Source: Dendrolimus kikuchii (lineage: Eukaryota > Arthropoda > Insecta > Lepidoptera > Lasiocampidae). From it: a DNA stretch of 64,000 nt. The stretch is taken from positions 20,075,435 through 20,139,434 of the forward strand of contig CM034389.1 in NCBI GenBank assembly GCA_019925095.2, in the 5' to 3' direction. A program made the translations under genes and the position numbers. Numbering within the stretch: position 1 is the first letter of the stretch; every line of letters starts with the position of its first letter. Shown here piece by piece: positions 41,033 through 52,331 of this stretch. Below the pieces are notes generated by a model. It was not told the origin of the DNA, did not search any database, and worked only from the letters and a program-made list of their open reading frames with translations.

Positions 41033-44000
41033 AGTCAGTATGGTCCCACTTGCGTCGCACCGTCATTTGCAAGGCCGCTACTTAGACATAAATGAGATGG
41101 GAACTTTTGGGCCCAAGAAATGTAATGAGTTGAAATACAGCGTAAAAAAGCGTTATATTTTTCTATAACACAATAGAAAACATTTGAACAATAAGGTTAC
41201 AAATAAAATTATTTATTTATTACATAATCGATTTATGTGTTATATTATTAATGATTGTCAACAATTAAATATATGAAAACACACCACAAGACTAATTCAT
41301 TCAAAATAATTAAGCCCACTACAATTATAAAAAAATATCAACGTAATAAGTAGAAATCTTAAAATCACTGTCATCTTTTTACAATCTGGCCAAAAGAATG
41401 TATGAAAGCGTATCCATCTCCTTTGTCCAAACATTTGAGATGCCAAATAGGACCTATTTGTCCATAAACTGAAGATATGATACTAGGCTTGGCAATAATT
41501 TGATAAATGACACATTTTAAAATAAATTCTAAAACAACATAGTTCAAATAGCTTGCATTAAAATACCTCACTGAATGTACCACGGTCTTACTTTTTAAAT
41601 AATTATCATGATCAAAATAATTTTAATTGCTGTTTAAATTGTAATAAAGAAGCCATTTGACTCATTAAAATGATAACATTGAAGCCCTTGTGTTAAATAC
41701 TACCTATTCATTAACTTTTGTTTTAACAAAGAAATAGAGATTTAGTTAATAGGCGTTATAAGTAAGTATGCCCAATTACTCATACTCGAGGAAGCTACGT
41801 TTTGTAAGATCACACAAAAAATTTGACTGTTACTACTCTATTATTGGTTAACTTACTTATGATTGATAAAGGCCAGATCTTAAAGCTTTTTTCACATCTG
41901 TATATGGCTTTAGTCGTACTGATGACCATTGATAAAAAGCACTTTAAATAAGCATGTATATATGAAGAGATTAATAATATTTTATGAAGCCAAAAATGTT
42001 TGTTATGATTGTAGCAGGTGGGAATCCATCGTCTCTGCCTACCCCAATGGGAAACAGGCATGATAATATATATGTATAATCACCATTGCAATGATCGCAG
42101 AATTAGTTTGATTGAAAATATGTCCGATTTATTTGTAACCTAACAATACTGTCCATACAATAAGATATGTATGTACAATTATGTAGTCAATTGATCATGT
42201 AACAAACACGATGATAATTGAATCAGCAAACAATACACATGTGGACGAAGCTTTAGGTAAGCGTTGCAAATAAATGCACAAATCTTGCTGCTAATTTACT
42301 AATTAGTAGCAAGATTTGTTAGAAGATTACTAGGAGTAGTAATTATCTAGTAACAACAATGATCTAGCTCACTGAGTAAAAATGTCATTCTGAAAAAGCT
42401 CCTAAATAGGGTACATTTCTTCCTGTAAACCAAGTGGCACCAAAAGTCATCCTTCTCTTACTCTTTGATATAAAACAACGAAGATAGAAATTGGTTGAAC
42501 ATGTTATCACTGTAAAGTTATTGCAAATTGTATTAACTTTCTTTTCAAATGCGTATTTATGCAGAGAATTAAAACTAAATCAATTATCTGCCCCATATAT
42601 TGTGCTTAAAATTACGATGAATTTACTATAATGACATCTAGCGAACAAAGTAACTCCTAATATTATTCTTCCATTGTAGCATGTACCTATGCTATGTCAG
42701 GGATACAAATGTAAACGCAGACTTATAAATAATACGGCAAATATAAAACAAACTATCAACCGCAACTTTTTGTGGTATTATGACGTTAGTAAGGTGCAAA
42801 AATTAGTACCAATGTCGTAAGAAAAATTATAGCCAGATAACGATGACAAGTAGAATTAGATTCGATGGTGAGATTAAAACCAATTGTGTATACTAAGTAA
42901 TATATGGAAATTTATGGTTTAGCAGAAAACAAAACAGACCAAAAGGAGAGTATGAATACCGGTATAACATTCCTGAGAGACATACACAACAGACGTCTGA
43001 TACATAGGTCGAGTTTTGCTTGATGTAAAATAACTGTATCACGTACGAATTGTGGCATTCAAATTACATAGGTACTTAACTACTAGTACATATTTCAAGA
43101 CCAAGTTTCGAATCCACGGAATTTGAATGAAACGCAAGACCCTAAGCTTTTTATCACTGCACTATTAAGTCATTAATGACATTCTTTCATCCTAAATGAC
43201 ATAAGGTGCCAGGGAGTTCTATGTACAACAAGCATTTCTGCACATAATGTTATATGTGTGTAGATACATGTGTATGTGTATATATATATGAGCCACACCC
43301 GCTTGCAACTACAACGGTAACCAAACAAGCGAATGATCTAGACCGCGCGGGATCGTACGATGGGCGATGAATGTCAGACCATATTATGTCATAATCGTTT
43401 CCTGTCATTTTGTACTGCTGAATGCGCTACGAACGACTGTACTTACTGTATGCACCTCACGATACATGGCGATATTTAAATCTAAATATTTAATAAATCG
43501 TGGTTTAATTTTTTTTAGAACTAATCTCATTTCCTTAATTTTTGGTTTAATATATTATGTACTTCTGAGGGTCTAAAGCGGTCAACTTTGCAGAAGCGCT
43601 TAGTAAAACTGACACGTGTCTAGATATATTGGTACTGTACTTGTAAGACAGCATAAAGTTCCTCTCTATGTTTATACTTGTCATGTTCATCATGTGAATC
43701 TGCGAAAACGGCCACTTTAGGCCTTCTCATAGTTAATACTTATACCCTCTGATACCTGACACTAGTGACAGATTCATTATACTTTTCGCATAACACTACA
43801 TTATGACTCTTCACAGAGTACATTAGAATAATAGGAGTCACGGAGGACTCCCTATAGTATTTGTTTACACATACGCATATTTATAAAAACTAAACAGATT
43901 CAGAACACCGATATTACTATTAAAACAGAGACTAAATCGTCATATTCTTAGTTTTGCGTCATAATAGTGTATTAACACAAACAACAAATAATGGCGAAAC

Positions 44001-45321
44001 TTTTCCATCAATGGATGTACATTGATAAAGTGTTAGTGCGTTGAACCAAAACATTGGCACTTGTAAGTGGCATGTGTGGCATTAATTTATTTATTAGCAC
44101 AGATACATTAGATCCTTATATATTGGAAATTCCATTTAATGCCATGTTCATAATATTCTAATCCCTTAAAATAACAATACAGTACCAGATCCTTGAGGCT
44201 TTTTAGTGAGAGAGGTAAGAGCATTGGCAGACGACGTATTTCAGAATAGAATGGAGTAGAAGAAAAAGGCATTCTAGGGGAATTAAATTCCAGACAAATG
44301 AAGATTTCCTAACTTTTTGGAGGGAGTTATGTTTGATGTGGGAAAGGAATGTACAGTACATTTATATTTTTGTTAATTGACCAATGCAGGCGGTCTACGC
44401 ACAATGAAGAGTTTCGCATAGGATTCTTGGTCTATGCTATAGGTGACGTCCATGACTTTTGTCATTTGGCTGTAGAACCCTAAAATCATATTGAAAATAC
44501 CTCATCTCTCAAAAATCACTGCTAGGACCTTGTTCAAAATCAATTGTGCTACATGAATACTTAAAGCACATCAAAGTCCAACTTGTTACTGCTGTGTCCA
44601 TTTCACAACAACTATTTGCATTTTGAACAAAGCAGGGTTAATCGAGTTCAATATTAGCGTTGAATGTGTAAAATCGATTAAGTAAGTGCCCCCTCACATA
44701 TTATTATACTATTCATTTCCTAGTTTCTTTTTGATAATATTGACTAATGTTGGTTGGTCTTTGTATATGACAATAGGCTATTTATTATAATTGAACAACC
44801 TTATTTAATCGAATTCTATACTCGATTAAATAAGGTTGGCCAATTTCATCGTATGCGATTTTTCGTCGTATGGTATCTTGTTCTCTTTTAGCTAAAGAGT
44901 GTTTTCATTACTCGCTGAAATGTCCCACTCCCTGAGCCTCAAATAAATGGTAAGTGATGCTGACGCTGGCGGGCTTAGATGCACTGTCACGACACATAAT
45001 TCGATAATTGGATGATAATTGAGAAGGTTTTAATGGTACAGAAAAAAAAAACAAAATCTATTGTTTTTAATATATTATGAGGTAAGTTACATTTTTAAAA
45101 CTTTTTAGGTAAAATATCAATATTCTTCAATTTTAAAGGCTACGAATTAAAAAGATGACTTATTAAAACTGTAGATCAAATTTCTTTATTTTCCTTATAA
45201 TTGCAGAATATGTGTGGTACGCAATCACATAATTATTATGCTGTTGAAATCAATACATTTAATTGCAAAATCAATGAACGAAGAATACAAGAGCCGGCAT
45301 TACGATTTAATGTATTAATAT
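41033..45321. other. 4.3 kb without genes; two hairpins
   Basis: AT-rich sequence. A 19-bp hairpin with one mismatch lies at 42278-42319 and a perfect 16-bp hairpin (aaccttatttaatcga) at 44797-44812/44822-44837. Several short ORFs have no recognisable motif. Nothing else supported. Confidence 0.5.
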
Positions 45322-46007
45322 TGTGGCGATCGAGGGTAGAACTTTCTGGCAGCGTAAGCCGGTCTTAAGACTTTTAGAAAAAGGTAGAAGATTCTGGAAA
45401 GAAAAGACACGGACAGATAGGTAAATTTTAGAAAGGGATAGATGATTCTAGAATAGAAGGTTCAGGATGGTAAAGACAGATATAGATAGATGTTTAGAAA
45501 GGCAGAGAGAGTAAATAAAAGAATAACGAAAAGAAGATCGAAATTATGAGTTCCAGAAAATTCTTCCGGGTATATAAGCAGGGTAAGACGCGCCTACCAG
45601 GAAGTTAAGTTCTAGACAGCGAAGCGAGACGTGCGATATGAAAGAGTTGGAAGAGAAGTTTAATAAAAGACAGTGACGAGTTTAGTGGTGAATTTAGTGA
45701 AAAGTTTAGTGGGCAGTTCAGTGAAGGGGGAGTGTAGCGTAGTTTAAGAGGAGATCCACGAGCGAGCTACACGCGGTAAATTCGTAGGTGAGCACTGCAG
45801 TAGCAGAAGGTGGTCTACGCAATATTGGCGACGGTATTGTAAGTGCGATAGACATTTTATCGTCGGGACAGTGCGTCGTTAGATGTGCGTGTAGGGGCAA
45901 CCCTGCGGAGAAGAATCACGTACGGGTGTGTAAGTTAATAAAAGCGTTTAGTTAAAAGACTGATTTTTCCTGCCAATCTTAAGTGCGTACCCCGCTCACA
46001 CGTAACA
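45322..46007 (+). mobile_element. Solo LTR, gypsy-type (LTR 1)
   Basis: TGTGGCGATC...CGTAACA, 686 bp, flanked by ATAT at 45318-45321 and 46008-46011: TG...CA ends and a 4-bp duplication as for gypsy-type elements. A TATATAA at 45571-45577 and an AATAAA at 45937-45942 mark likely promoter and poly(A) signal. Short direct repeats of 'gtttagtg' lie at 45678-45715. No internal gag/pol region is adjacent, so it is a solo LTR left by recombination. It resembles the start 'tgtggcg' of other lepidopteran LTRs; family not assigned. Confidence 0.75.
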
Positions 46008-46656
46008 ATATTTATTATGTTAATTTAATATAATATCCCTGCTCACGTTGTGAACGCGAGAAAGTACTTTAATAAGAACGTAAGTACTATGTCGAGTTTT
46101 TGGTAGAAGCTTGAACAATAAAGTTTATTGTTTTGCTATGTAACTTCATTGTCAACCTGTAATCACTGTTTATCTTGACTTGATTATATTCATATCATCT
46201 AAATACAGCAAGATATAAATTATGGACATGAAGCATGACCCGAAAGTTTAAGATAAAATTCTGTTTGCTTTTTAAAGCTAATTCGCTGTCTGAGGGCCGA
46301 TTTTTCAAGCAATTTAATCAATTATAACCTGAGTGAATTCAAAAGTGAAACCATTTAACTGTATTATTCATGCAACTGACATTATTAATTTTTCCATGTT
46401 ATACTTTATTCTATGAATAATTTTTATCTGGTGGTTGTAAGATCGGGCCTTACTCGTTAAAATTTTCACGCTGAGACAGAGAAAATTCTAAAAACGATCA
46501 TATATGATTATAGTGATAGGCAGACGTCGTATATAAGAAACTATTGACATTTATAATATGCCATTTCTTTTGAAATCACAGACACTACAGTTTTATTTAT
46601 TGCTAACTATTAGTCAGTTTAAACTCGATAATAGTTGGAGGATAATCTATAAATAT
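46008..46656. other. AT-rich spacer with possible degraded MITE
   Basis: 'gggccgatttttcaagc' near 46296 and 'gtaagatcgggcc' near 46437 form a weak inverted repeat of about 150 bp. Otherwise nothing. Confidence 0.35.
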
Positions 46657-47139
46657 TGTTACAACCTAGGCGCCGACAAAGACAAATTCCACGTACAAAT
46701 CTGTAAAAGCACATTTTATTACCTGTCGACATTTGAACTAATTGTAATCCTTTTATGATCGTCTTCTTTCGTTCACTTATTTATTGGCATACGTTTCTAA
46801 TTATTGTGGAGAATAGCCTATTGTCCTTTTGTACTTATTCATTAGCATCATTAGCCAGCTGTTGCGGATTCTTTTGCATTTGTGAAGTATAAAACGACGG
46901 CCTGATGGAGAGAGGAGGGGCAGTCAAGCTACGACTGCGATACGGGCGTGACGTGTGTGTATTCGGGAATCTAATAGTGACGGACTTTGCGCGTTTTATT
47001 GAATTACGACCTTCTGTTACGTTTAAATCTGTTGTCTTCGTTTATATTTGCACCTGTGTTATACGTGTTTGTATAGTTCTAATAAACACTATAGAAATTC
47101 TAATGGCATTTTAATTCGAGTCCCGCTAAACTCGTAACA
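46657..47139 (+). mobile_element. Probable solo LTR (LTR 2)
   Basis: TGTTAC...GTAACA with 6-bp inverted ends, 483 bp. TATAAAA at 46888-46894 and AATAAA at 47081-47086 sit in promoter and poly(A) positions. Flanks are ATAT and ACAT, one mismatch for a 4-bp duplication. No internal region. Different sequence from LTR 1, so a second family. Confidence 0.6.
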
Positions 47140-47220
47140 ACATAATAAAACTGTAGAGGTTGAATTTCTATACGATGAAAAAAAATGCTAAAAACCGAGT
47201 CAGGGGATGTAAGAAATGAA

Positions 47221-47450
47221 ATAGAACTAATTTAGATTTTTTTTAAATTTGCTGTTTCTCTGTTTGTCTGTCTGTTTGTACGGGCTAATCTCCGAAACGA
47301 CTGGACCGATTTAAATGAAATTTTATATGGTGGTAGCTTATATCCGTGGTCAACATATGTAGAATACTTTTGATCCCGAAAAATTAAAGAGTTTCCGTGG
47401 AATAGTTAAAAAACCGCACCACGCGGACGAAGTCGCGGGCATCAGCTCTA
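47221..47450 (+). mobile_element. Helitron-like element, degraded
   Basis: 'gggctaatctccgaaacgac', 'ggaccgatttaaatgaaatt', 'cgcggacgaagtcgcgggca' then 'tcagctctat', a mutated CTAG end. 5' end not defined. Confidence 0.45.
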
Positions 47451-47814
47451 TATCTATATAAAACTGAATCAAGATAGTCTCAGTCGTTTAGTAAAGCATA
47501 TATTATTAATGGCGTTTCGTAATACATCAACAGGTCAATGCGTACCACGTTCGAAAGTGTGATAGATTGTTGAAATCCAGTAATAGCTGGTTTTATCACA
47601 GCAATGTTTGGTATTATCACAACATGTTCAATAGGCATGTTAATTACGGACAGTTTTTCAGATCTAGTTTACGCTGGTTTTTATATGACACCTAGAAAAC
47701 ACTAAAATATTGATTGCAGCAAAATAATGCACAAGAGAACTGTAAATACACTTGTTTGTTACATATAAACACAAAATCTGAGAATGTAATTGAAAAATTA
47801 CAACAACAAACAAT

Positions 47815-47918
47815 TGATAAAACCGCTTAAAAGTCCGTTACGTGGTTTAGGAGGAGTTAGAGGATATAGAAACAGACAGACAGACACGAAGGGCAACTTT
47901 GTTTTATACTATGGGTCA
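47815..47918 (+). repeat. Interspersed repeat J, copy 2
   Basis: 'aaccgcttaaaagtccgtta', a (CAGA)n tract and 'aactttgttttatactatgg' match the copy at 6085-6235. Confidence 0.45.
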
Positions 47919-48123
47919 GTTGTTGCAGTAAACTGAGCACCTTAATTATTTTTCTAAACTACATGTTCCACAGAGACTTGCATTTTCTACTTTTAAGATC
48001 ATATCTTCACCCCTGGACGGTAAAAAATATTTCCAATTTTATACAATCCGGTGCCCAAAAATGGCTACGAAAAGCGCATATAATACGTTCATATAAACAC
48101 ACTGTCACATTTATATATACATA

Positions 48124-48991
48124 CTAGGATTTGTCCGCGACTCCATCCACGTTTGACGGGTAACGTAGATTACAGTTATTTAACCAGTATTTAAAATCAA
48201 AGGGCATTTTCAGCTGGCCAACGGATTTTTTAAAATACACAAATTGCGAAGATTCCCGTAAAAACCCGATATAAGTAATGTTAGTGAATGCATACGTAAC
48301 TGAATATGCTCTACTAAAGATTTCTAATAAATATAGAAATTGACATATCAAGCAAGTCCTAATATCATGTGGTTTCGACGTTAAGAAATCCCAGAGAACA
48401 TAAAAAGTCCCCAATTATATTATTTTAGTATCAATCGGATTCAAAACCGATAACTTTTACGTATTTGAGTGAAAAATCGCATTATTTATTATTACATACA
48501 TTATTATAAAATATCGCGTCACTTGAAAAAGGACTTAAGCTATCGTTCTAGTGAAATCGTATCGAACTCGGCTAATATTTATGCAATTTAATTAATTTGT
48601 ACTATACCCGGGAAAATTGCCGCAGGTTTCCCGGGACACAAAGTATCGCAGCATTTAAAAAAGAATGTAAGCTAATTTTTATGCACCGAACAACTCGAAA
48701 CCGCTCCCGTGAAAATTTCCGCGGATTCCCGGGTTAAAAGGTATCACACATTTTATTACATAACATTAGCTATCGATCAGTGAAAATTTTGCAATGGATT
48801 TCGTTTTTATTACATCTGACCATTTGACCAATAATTTTTACGTGAATCTCGAACAAACATAAATCGACAAACAGACAAGAGATCTAAAAAAAATGCATCG
48901 TATTGTCCATTGTTTATGTAGTCTATTCCAGTTTTTTTACATAGCTTCAATGTACAGACACGGCATTTTTATAATTTAATAATATTATAGA
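48124..48991 (-). mobile_element. Helitron-like element, family D, longest copy
   Basis: Left end A|CTAGGATTTGTCCGCGAC, right end ...attataGA|t, i.e. A|TC...CTAG|T on the minus strand, 868 bp. The right half ('cgggacacaaagtatcgcag', 'atcacacattttattacata', 'ctattccagtttttttacat') matches the other D copies. The left part (48150-48570) is not seen in them, so it may be two abutting copies or a captured segment. Confidence 0.5.
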
Positions 48992-49654
48992 TTTTCCAAA
49001 AGCTTGAATGAATTAATCTAAATTTCATCATTTTAGTACGGAAATCGATGAGCAACAATTTCCGCATCACCTTGAAAATATTATAATATTCTTAAATTAC
49101 TATATTTGTATTTAATTATGTATGTTTTGTTCTGCAATCATATTTTTATTATGTACATTAATATTTTTAAAGGGCATCAAAAGGGTTTAAACACATCGTC
49201 AGCGAATCGTATTCCATTTTTGGGCGTAAGCCTACCCAAGTTTGCGCCACATATTCCCTCCGGTTTCCTCATTCAGCGTGTGTTGCCAAATACAATTTGT
49301 TTTAAATTGGGGCAGAAGGTAAAACAAATCGGAATTTGGGATTGTAGATATGGTTGTCTCAACCAAAAACGCAAGTGTTTTTTAAATTGAGGTTTAATTA
49401 TCTAAATTTCTAACAGTGTACGTAATTCATATTATTCTAATAATAATATTCATAATTTTGTAATAATATTTTTTTATAGTTTTTTATATTTAATAAAGTT
49501 TTTTTAATTTATTGATTTACCGGAAAAAATTTAGTGTCCCAGTCAGGTGCAAATCAGAACGCATCCTGACCGGGATCCCGCGCAAATCGGGACAACTGGC
49601 AACGCTACTAACGCCAACCGGCGACCGCACGTAGATTGGATCGGTCCAAACTAA
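48992..49654. other. AT-rich stretch, nothing recognised
   Basis: A 94-residue frame at 49106-49390 shows no recognisable motif. Confidence 0.4.
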
Positions 49655-49712
49655 CTAACTCCGCTGGCTCAGCGACCCAAAGTGAGTCTTGGCCTCCGAA
49701 ACGAGAATTGTC
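49650..49712 (-). mobile_element. LINE 3'-end fragment with (GTTA)n tail
   Basis: The minus strand reads SEAKTHFGSLSQR (49660-49700), then a GTTA-repeat tail at 49650-49659. It is the same C-terminus as the remnant at 12949-13405, but in frame. The first frame base is lost into unrelated sequence. Confidence 0.6.
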
Positions 49713-49734
49713 GTTTTCGGTTTCGTAACAATAA

Positions 49735-49850
49735 GTTTTTCCATAAACGGGTTGTTAACCCGTCACACAACCCCCAAAATGCTGGAGTACCACACCCGTC
49801 GCTGATCAGCGAGTTCCCCGGACTTAGCCGGAAAGGTATGTGTTTGTATA
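49735..49850 (+). mobile_element. LINE 3' UTR fragment ('gggttgttaacccgtc' type)
   Basis: 'acgggttgttaacccgtcac', 'acaacccccaaaatgctgga' and 'cagcgagttccccggactta' resemble a lepidopteran LINE 3' UTR block known to me from memory. The palindrome gggttgttaaccc is notable. No coding capacity. Confidence 0.4.
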
Positions 49851-50183
49851 GCGTGCTGAAACGTGTGTTGATTGCGTCTCTGCATATTGCATATTGCATG
49901 TACTTACTCTATCATTGAAGAAGAATACTAGGAATGGTCCAGTAAAAGGTTTAAATCTAAATAACACCTATACGTGACTAGATAACGCCGCATGTCTCTC
50001 TCTGTGATTCTCATGGAAGGACCATTAGAGTGTCACGTACGCATTTGCCATCCTATAATATATCTATTTGTACCCGATTTAGAATATAGTGTAAACTCCA
50101 TGTAACCTCACTCGATTTAACGACAAACTTCCTTAAGTGTCGAAAACACTTGTCTTTGGTTGGTCTAGCTTGTCTTCCATACA

Positions 50184-51254
50184 TTCCCCAGGGGGTGCCG
50201 CCCTGGACTCGTCTCCGTCCAGGAAGCGGTACAAGGGGATGCGTCCCCAGGGTCCTTAGCGGCCACTGTCACATTCCCCCCTTCACTCCGTGACAGTGGT
50301 GTCCCACCTATCCACTACAAATCCTTGTATTCCTTCCCCTTCCTCCCAAACACCCCTCCCTTCCGACGACGACCACCAGCGTCGAGCTCTGCTCCGCTCA
50401 GCGCGGTTCTGCTAATCTTGGTCGGTGGAGTTGGAAAACCCTGTGGCCGGCGTTGATACGGTGGAAGCGACTCGACCGCAGCTGTTGCGATGGCTCTCGC
50501 GGAAACGCGGGACTCTGACCTTCAGATTGCGGGCTCTCAGCCTTCACCCCAATGCCACCAATGTGGCGCGCTTGACACGGCGTTTCATACGCTAGTCGAG
50601 TGCGCAGCCTGGGCAACACAGAGGTTTGAACTCGAGACAATAGTAGGTCCAATTGATTCGCTCGGCAGCCTGGTGCAAGCCACGCTGCAGAGCGATGATC
50701 ATTGGGTGGGTGCGGCCGATTTCTGCGAGACAGTGATGTCTCAAAAGGAGGCCGTGGAACGAGATAGGGAGAGAAGTGGAATTGCGCGTATTTATGCGCC
50801 TCCTCACGGGCGCCGGCGTCAGTCGGGAGCCCGGAGACGCAGATATGCGCATGATTTCTCTCCCTAAAATAATACCGCTACAGGGGCCCTCTTGCATCAA
50901 GGGAGCAGAGGAGTCTTCACCCTTGTCGTCGAAGTGAGTTAGCCCTTTCCAGGGGCTTTCTCAGGCACTCATTGCGCTAGGATCGGTGTGGGCGTAACTA
51001 CGTTCTAAGTCTCATGCCTTTCCTGCCAAAAGCGTGGGGCCGTCGGAGCAGGGTGGTTTTAGTGGGTATTAGCCATTTAGGTTCGAGTCTCCACACAAGC
51101 CGGTCGATTACTATTTGGATTGCCTCTTCTGGAAATGCCTCCATGATCGACTATGGTCGAATCCCTATCTATCCCTATCTAATCCCTAGATATCCCTTGC
51201 AAAGGACCCGGTACTATGCGTAAATAGCATTTCCCCCGCCTGAAAAAAAAAAGA
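50184..51254 (+). mobile_element. R1-clade-derived short retroelement, copy 2
   Basis: Bounded by a perfect 14-bp duplication, ttgtcttccataca, at 50170-50183 and 51255-51268, with an A-tail at 51243-51252. It has a GC-rich 5' segment of about 300 bp, the C-terminal ORF2 frame, and a 3' UTR with 'ggttttagtgggtattagcc'. Total 1071 bp, collinear with copy 1 (1196-2097), which starts at the same place. No RT or endonuclease, so mobilisation in trans by an R1-clade partner is inferred. Confidence 0.85.
50490..50867 (+). CDS. C-terminal zinc-knuckle domain of R1-clade ORF2
   Basis: The 125-residue frame carries CHQCGALDTAFHTLVEC (residues 22-38), a CCHC zinc knuckle, and FCETVMSQKEAVERDRERSG, the conserved tail of R1-clade ORF2 proteins, ending in an Arg-rich stretch. 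In full elements this follows the reverse transcriptase and helps bind nucleic acid. Here RT and the N-terminal endonuclease are absent. The ATG chosen is the first in frame; the frame is open about 15 codons further upstream. Whether it is translated is unknown. Confidence 0.75.
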   Translation: MALAETRDSDLQIAGSQPSPQCHQCGALDTAFHTLVECAAWATQRFELETIVGPIDSLGSLVQATLQSDDHWVGAADFCETVMSQKEAVERDRERSGIARIYAPPHGRRRQSGARRRRYAHDFSP

Positions 51255-51639
51255 TTGTCTTCCATACAATGATACACTCTATATAGCATTACACCCTCTC
51301 TCAATAACGACAACTTAAGTAATAAAAAGTTCCTTTAAAGTTGCCAAAAGTAGTAAAAACTGCGCAGCTGTGTACGTTATTTTATCGCTTTATTATTCTA
51401 GCCCGTATAAACTCGACTGTCGGCATCAGGCATACCAAAATTTCTAAGTACTTCCTTTATCACCAAAATGCCTCAATATCGCAAGATAGGAATAAAATAA
51501 GTAAAAAATACAACAAAATTACTGATGCAGCAAAAGACGTCAGACAAATATAACAGACCACTCCATTTAACGACAACTCTCTATAACGTCATAAAATGTA
51601 CAGTCCCTTCAGTGTCGTTATATAGAGTTTACACTGTAT

Positions 51640-52200
51640 TTATAATGGCACTTTTCATGACAAATAAATTTTATTATTATTAATTTGATATATATGTAAT
51701 ATTTTAAAGAGCAGAAATAACTTTTTCGGAAAATGCGAGGACACCGCAAGATACAAATTGAAATTTCTCGCAGTGGAAGCCGCGGGCAGGAATACGGTTG
51801 TGAGAATGAAATACAAATCTTCATAATACGTTTAATACATCATTTTACAAAAACAATTCATTATAATTGTAAAATACATATTTATTGTTCATCCAACTCA
51901 TTTATCTTACAGGCAAACTACTAAGTCATTATATTATTGTATAATATAATGTGTATACATTTTTAAAACGTTTGATATTCTAGTCTAGTCGTTAAACGTC
52001 AGTGCTTATTCTAGAAAAAGCGGCATTGCCTCATTTAAGATGTTGTAAATAGTGTTTTAAAACTCATCAATTACAAAAAGTTGCATATTCAACTTTTAAG
52101 CAGAATATTGTTATTCTTTACTATTTATGTGAGAAACACACGTATTTTGATTTACTTAAACACTTAATAACAATGATAATAATTACGTTCTGTATTTTTA
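51640..52200. other. AT-rich stretch, nothing recognised
   Basis: No gene or named repeat seen. Confidence 0.45.
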
Positions 52201-52204
52201 TTAT

Positions 52205-52331
52205 AAACAGACAAAGAAAACACTTTATTAATCACCAAAACAAAAAATTACAAAAATGCACAACAAAACAATAGTTACTTGGTAAAATAAAAGCGGCCTT
52301 TTCGCTAAAAGTGATCTCTTCCAGGCAACCA
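52205..52331 (-). mobile_element. LINE 3'-tail fragment
   Basis: Minus strand 'ggttgcctggaagagatcac', 'cgaaaaggccgc' and an A/T-rich tail; same family as 8905-9040. Confidence 0.55.

Larger units (their letters stand above)
50087..51636. mobile_element. pogo-like inverted-repeat element split by the R1 derivative
   Basis: Left end 'tagtgtaaactccatgtaac' after TA and right end 'cgttatatagagtttacactg' in inverse before TA: terminal inverted repeats close to CAGTGTAAACTC with a TA duplication, as in Tc1/mariner-pogo elements. Without the insertion it is about 465 bp. A second similar end-like motif follows the insertion at about 51269-51330, so two partial copies may be fused. No transposase. 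Confidence 0.5.

Noticed and set aside
46296..46450. Possible MITE with GGGCCGAT ends
   Set aside because: The inverted ends match poorly and no target duplication was found; noted only within the spacer.
50398..50900. 84- and 102-residue minus-strand ORFs
   Set aside because: Antisense shadows of the R1 derivative copy 2 (zinc-knuckle frame is plus).
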